Positions 61,707 to 64,000 of a stretch of 64,000 nt of DNA are shown here, in pieces. The stretch is from Mesotaenium endlicherianum. Taxonomy: Eukaryota > Streptophyta > Zygnematophyceae > Zygnematales > Mesotaeniaceae. The stretch's first letter is position 1, and each line of letters opens with the position of its first letter. Both the position numbers and the translations under genes were made by a program. Under the pieces are notes generated by a model. It did not search any database. It was not told where the DNA came from and saw nothing but the letters and a program-made list of their open reading frames with translations. The stretch spans positions 1 through 64,000 of the forward strand of contig WELA01009248.1 in the NCBI GenBank assembly GCA_009602735.1. The letters run 5' to 3'.

Positions 61707-62551
61707 TCAAGCCTGTGTTGGAACGTAGAGGGATGGTTGATCGGGCACATGGTAGTTTAAGTGTAGCAGGTCAGTGCCGGCTGTTATGCTTGCATCGCAG
61801 TGGGCTTTATTACCAGCCACGAGCGGAGCAGGAAGAAAACCTGGCCATCATGCGGCTAATGGACGAGCAGTATTTTAAGACCCCTTTCTATGGGATACGC
61901 CGCTTAACAGTATGGTTGCAGCGGCAGGGTTACCAGATTAACCGCAAGCGGGTAAAACGCTTGATGGAGTTGATGGGTTGGAAGACCCTGTACCGTAAGA
62001 AGAATACCAGTAAACCGGACAAGCAGAATCGGTTGTATCCCTACCTGCTCAAAGGTCTTGCGATAGAGCGGACTAATCAGGTATGGGCCATGGATATTAC
62101 GTATGTGCCAATGCGGAAGGGGTTTATGTACCTGTGTGCCGTTATAGACCTGCACAGTCGTTATGTGCTGAACTGGAGCATCAGCAATACGATGAGTGCG
62201 GAGTGGTGTGCCCAGGTAGTGCGTGAAGCGCTGGATAATCATGGCAAGCCGGAGATATTTAACACAGATCAGGGCAGCCAGTTCAGCAGCACTGTATTTA
62301 CCCAGCAGCTATTGGACGAGGGCATACAGATCAGCATGGATGGCAAGGGAAGGGCCATTGATAATATTTTCATTGAACGGTTGTGGCGATCCGTGAAGTA
62401 TGAACATATTTATTTGTGTGTTCCTGAAGATGGTGTAAAACTCTATGAAAGCCTGCAGCAGTATTTTGTGTTTTATAATCAGGATCGTCCACATCAATCA
62501 CTAGGTTATCAAACACCGGCTACCTGTTACCTGAATGCAAAAGCAGCTTGA
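61703..62551 (+). CDS. IS3-family transposase OrfB (DDE integrase core)
   Basis: A frame of 282 residues in the -1 phase relative to orfA, starting at the ATG overlapping the orfA stop. A HTH_21-type region is at about 45-100 (YGIRRLTVWLQRQGY). The rve catalytic core has the DDE triad: Asp131 in WAMDITYV, Asp189 in FNTDQGSQF and Glu225 in NIFIERLWRSVK, with the last in the usual 35-residue spacing. The C-terminus FYNQDRPHQSLGYQTPA is the typical IS3 ending. It appears intact. Confidence 0.93.
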   Translation: MIKPVLERRGMVDRAHGSLSVAGQCRLLCLHRSGLYYQPRAEQEENLAIMRLMDEQYFKTPFYGIRRLTVWLQRQGYQINRKRVKRLMELMGWKTLYRKKNTSKPDKQNRLYPYLLKGLAIERTNQVWAMDITYVPMRKGFMYLCAVIDLHSRYVLNWSISNTMSAEWCAQVVREALDNHGKPEIFNTDQGSQFSSTVFTQQLLDEGIQISMDGKGRAIDNIFIERLWRSVKYEHIYLCVPEDGVKLYESLQQYFVFYNQDRPHQSLGYQTPATCYLNAKAA

Positions 62552-62628
62552 ATCATGCGGTTATCCACATATCCACGTGGATAGCTAAAGAAAAGAAAAA
62601 AAGAAGCAAAAAAAGAAAAGAAAGGTAA

Positions 62629-62646
62629 TAGTAGTAGTAGTAGTAG
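62629..62646. repeat. (TAG)6 microsatellite in the IS tail
   Basis: Six perfect TAG units within a purine-rich stretch, between orfB and the right inverted repeat. Confidence 0.9.
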
Positions 62647-62658
62647 GTCTTTTATATC

Positions 62659-63870
62659 TTAGTTGAACACATTATCTGTCCTACATATAGGGTACATTAT
62701 AAAGTTCGACTGGTATCCGATAGTCGTAGTGATTGAAGTGTGCCGGTATAATTTCTGCAACATTTGCAGCGGTATCTTGTCTCCTGAAATATTGCCAAAC
62801 GTATGCCGGGCAATATGCATGGTTACTTGCTTCTCGATCTTCGCCGTTGGAACAACATACGTTTGCAAAAACTTGTCAATCCGACTGACGGTAAACGCAA
62901 TTCTCCGTTGTATGATGAACTTATCAGTCAAATCATCCAATACTTTCAGGTCAGGAAAAACAAAATCAGTCGGGCTTGTTTTGTCTGTTCTATATTGCTC
63001 CACAATTGCCGCCGCCTTTGCATTCAATTTCACCGATCCGCCTTTCGCATTTTTCCCCATAACATAGTGCAAGCGTCCACTTTGAATATCAGACCATTTC
63101 AACCGCAGGACATCAGAAGCCCGCATACCGGCAGTATAAAAAGAGAAGAGCCACAGATTACAGGCATGCCACTGAAATGAGCCGGCAGGCAATTCCACGG
63201 CTTCCAATCGCTTCACCTCTTCAACCGTTAACCCAATCTTATTTGATTCGGGGAACTTAATACGGATTTTGTCGGCACCAAAAGGATAGAACCTCTTATC
63301 AGTAAAGCCGTCTTTAATTGCTTGGCTGAATACGGAACGAACCACCACCAGGTGATTTACGATTGAGCGTTCACTCAGTGGCATTTCACGATTCGCAAGA
63401 TGGATTTTAAATTCTTCCAACACTGCCGGAGTGATGTCGGCAAAGCGCATGCTTCTGCCATTCAGAAATTCTTTGAAGTGTGCCACACGTGGCTTGTCGG
63501 CGGTGTACTGGTTGTACTTGCCCGCCTGTTTCAAGCGGTCAAGATAGCGTTCAGCTTGAATAATGAAGTCGCTGCCATCTTTGCGTTTGAGTTTTTTGAT
63601 AATTGCCGTTGATGAAACTTCACCCTGATCGGCTTCCAAATCCAACGCTCCACCAATAGCTTCCAATTTCTTTTTAAGGATCAGTTTGTTTAACCGTACG
63701 GAATTGGGATACGAACTTTTCACCTCTTGTTTCTTCATATCCCACTCAGTTGCCTTGAGGCTATAGCCCAAGGCTATCGTTGAGCGCTGTTTGTCTTTAA
63801 TGACCTGTAAGATAAGTGGCCGGGTACCGTCTGCATTCGCCCGTTTCCGCAGTACAATTTTGATCCCCAT
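62659..63870 (-). CDS. Tyrosine recombinase (island integrase), 3' end replaced by the IS
   Basis: A site-specific integrase of the Bacteroidota tyrosine-recombinase type. The N-terminus (MGIKIVLRKRANADGTRPL) is an arm-binding beta domain, a SAM-like helical domain follows at about 110-200, and the catalytic domain at about 210-390 has R in AGMRASDVLRLKW, H-x-x-R in HIARHTFGN and the nucleophile Y in TTIGYQSNF. The last 12-14 residues of the present frame (from MYPIC onward) come from the IS end; the original tail lies at 61309-61360. The nucleophile is retained, yet the altered tail may impair assembly since this region swaps between protomers. A GGTCGC repeat lies just upstream of the start. 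Confidence 0.88.
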   Translation of the reverse strand: MGIKIVLRKRANADGTRPLILQVIKDKQRSTIALGYSLKATEWDMKKQEVKSSYPNSVRLNKLILKKKLEAIGGALDLEADQGEVSSTAIIKKLKRKDGSDFIIQAERYLDRLKQAGKYNQYTADKPRVAHFKEFLNGRSMRFADITPAVLEEFKIHLANREMPLSERSIVNHLVVVRSVFSQAIKDGFTDKRFYPFGADKIRIKFPESNKIGLTVEEVKRLEAVELPAGSFQWHACNLWLFSFYTAGMRASDVLRLKWSDIQSGRLHYVMGKNAKGGSVKLNAKAAAIVEQYRTDKTSPTDFVFPDLKVLDDLTDKFIIQRRIAFTVSRIDKFLQTYVVPTAKIEKQVTMHIARHTFGNISGDKIPLQMLQKLYRHTSITTTIGYQSNFIMYPICRTDNVFN

Positions 63871-63905
63871 TTTGATCGCTATTTATTCCGTAAAGGTACA
63901 AATCA

Positions 63906-63928
63906 TTGGTCGCATTTTGGTCGCGTTT
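63906..63928 (+). repeat. 23-bp GGTCGC-type repeat, copy 2 (upstream of the integrase)
   Basis: TTGGTCGCATTTTGGTCGCG plus TTT, 36 bases upstream of the integrase ATG, near-identical to copy 1 beside tRNA-Phe. As read on the integrase strand it is two GCGACCAA units in tandem close to a -7-like TACCTTTA, which suits autoregulation or arm binding. Nothing else is seen from 63929 to the edge. Confidence 0.65.
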
Positions 63929-64000
63929 AAATACTTTCTACATTGTTTTTCCTGACTCAATATGATACGTAAGTAATTGATAAATAGAGTATATTAAGCC

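Larger units (their letters stand above)
61361..62701 (+). mobile_element. Complete IS3-family insertion sequence (1341 bp)
   Basis: Terminal inverted repeats of 13 bp, TATAATGTACCCT at 61361-61373 and its exact complement at 62689-62701, flank two overlapping frames orfA and orfB. AAG at 61358-61360 and 62702-62704 is a 3-bp target duplication, normal for IS3. The element sits in the 3' end of the integrase gene. Both frames and both ends appear intact, so it could be active. The 3' non-coding tail (62552-62688) is purine-rich and has six TAG repeats. Confidence 0.95.

Noticed and set aside
62561-62569. Perfect DnaA box as a second origin
   Set aside because: A single box inside an insertion sequence tail is not an origin; kept only as a curiosity of the IS.
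56771-64000. Prophage
   Set aside because: There is an integrase, but no capsid, tail, lysis or packaging gene, and the remnants are of conjugation type.
1-64000. CRISPR array
   Set aside because: No set of regularly spaced repeats of 25-40 bases was seen; the repeats found are pairs or short tandem units.

Overview
The window is a chromosome segment from a Bacteroidota bacterium, most likely a member of the Chitinophagaceae. The evidence is the mix of lineage-typical families (a DUF2480 protein, a DUF5916 protein, a short adenylate kinase, Nfu-type scaffold, many Spase I/II-type secreted proteins), repeated -7 boxes of the Bacteroidota form TAnnTTTG, and an absence of clear Shine-Dalgarno sites. 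The species cannot be named from the sequence alone.

Layout. 1-660 is a decayed accessory edge: the end of an IS3-family element, then about 580 bases with no intact gene. 731-4419 holds a DUF4143 ATPase with a palindrome abutting its start, an Nfu protein, a beta-barrel protein and an Ala-rich repeat protein. 4568-8595 is an overlapping pxpB-pxpC-pxpA operon (5-oxoproline use) with an NRAMP-like transporter, then a SixA-like phosphatase. 8592-26722 is mostly leftward housekeeping and envelope genes (aminotransferase, msrB, adk, L,D-transpeptidase, OmpA lipoprotein, uvrB, secreted hydrolases, mgsA, recA, nadA). 26729-27244 is a gene-free stretch dense in DnaA-box-like sequences and a good candidate for oriC; gene direction tends to flip there. 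27245-47453 is mostly rightward: ppiD, DUF2480, an S9 peptidase, nadD, feoA, ybeY, a small accessory islet (HNH-like gene, MNT gene, HEPN remnant), mnmG, two amidohydrolases, DUF5916 and polA. 47437-55030 is leftward: a COG3014/LpoB pair, selU-selD, rho and a PAS protein. asnS and tRNA-Phe close the core part.

From tRNA-Phe (56690-56762) to the right edge lies a genomic island. It starts with an altered tRNA 3' end, carries scraps of conjugation genes (relaxase and coupling ATPase), then a tightly coupled three-gene operon: a DGQHR-domain protein, an unrecognised 454-residue protein and a D12-class adenine methyltransferase. A tyrosine recombinase follows, and an intact IS3-family element has inserted into its last codons with a 3-bp target duplication. 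The three-gene cassette is the best candidate for an undescribed modification or defence system. The island's far end is outside the window.
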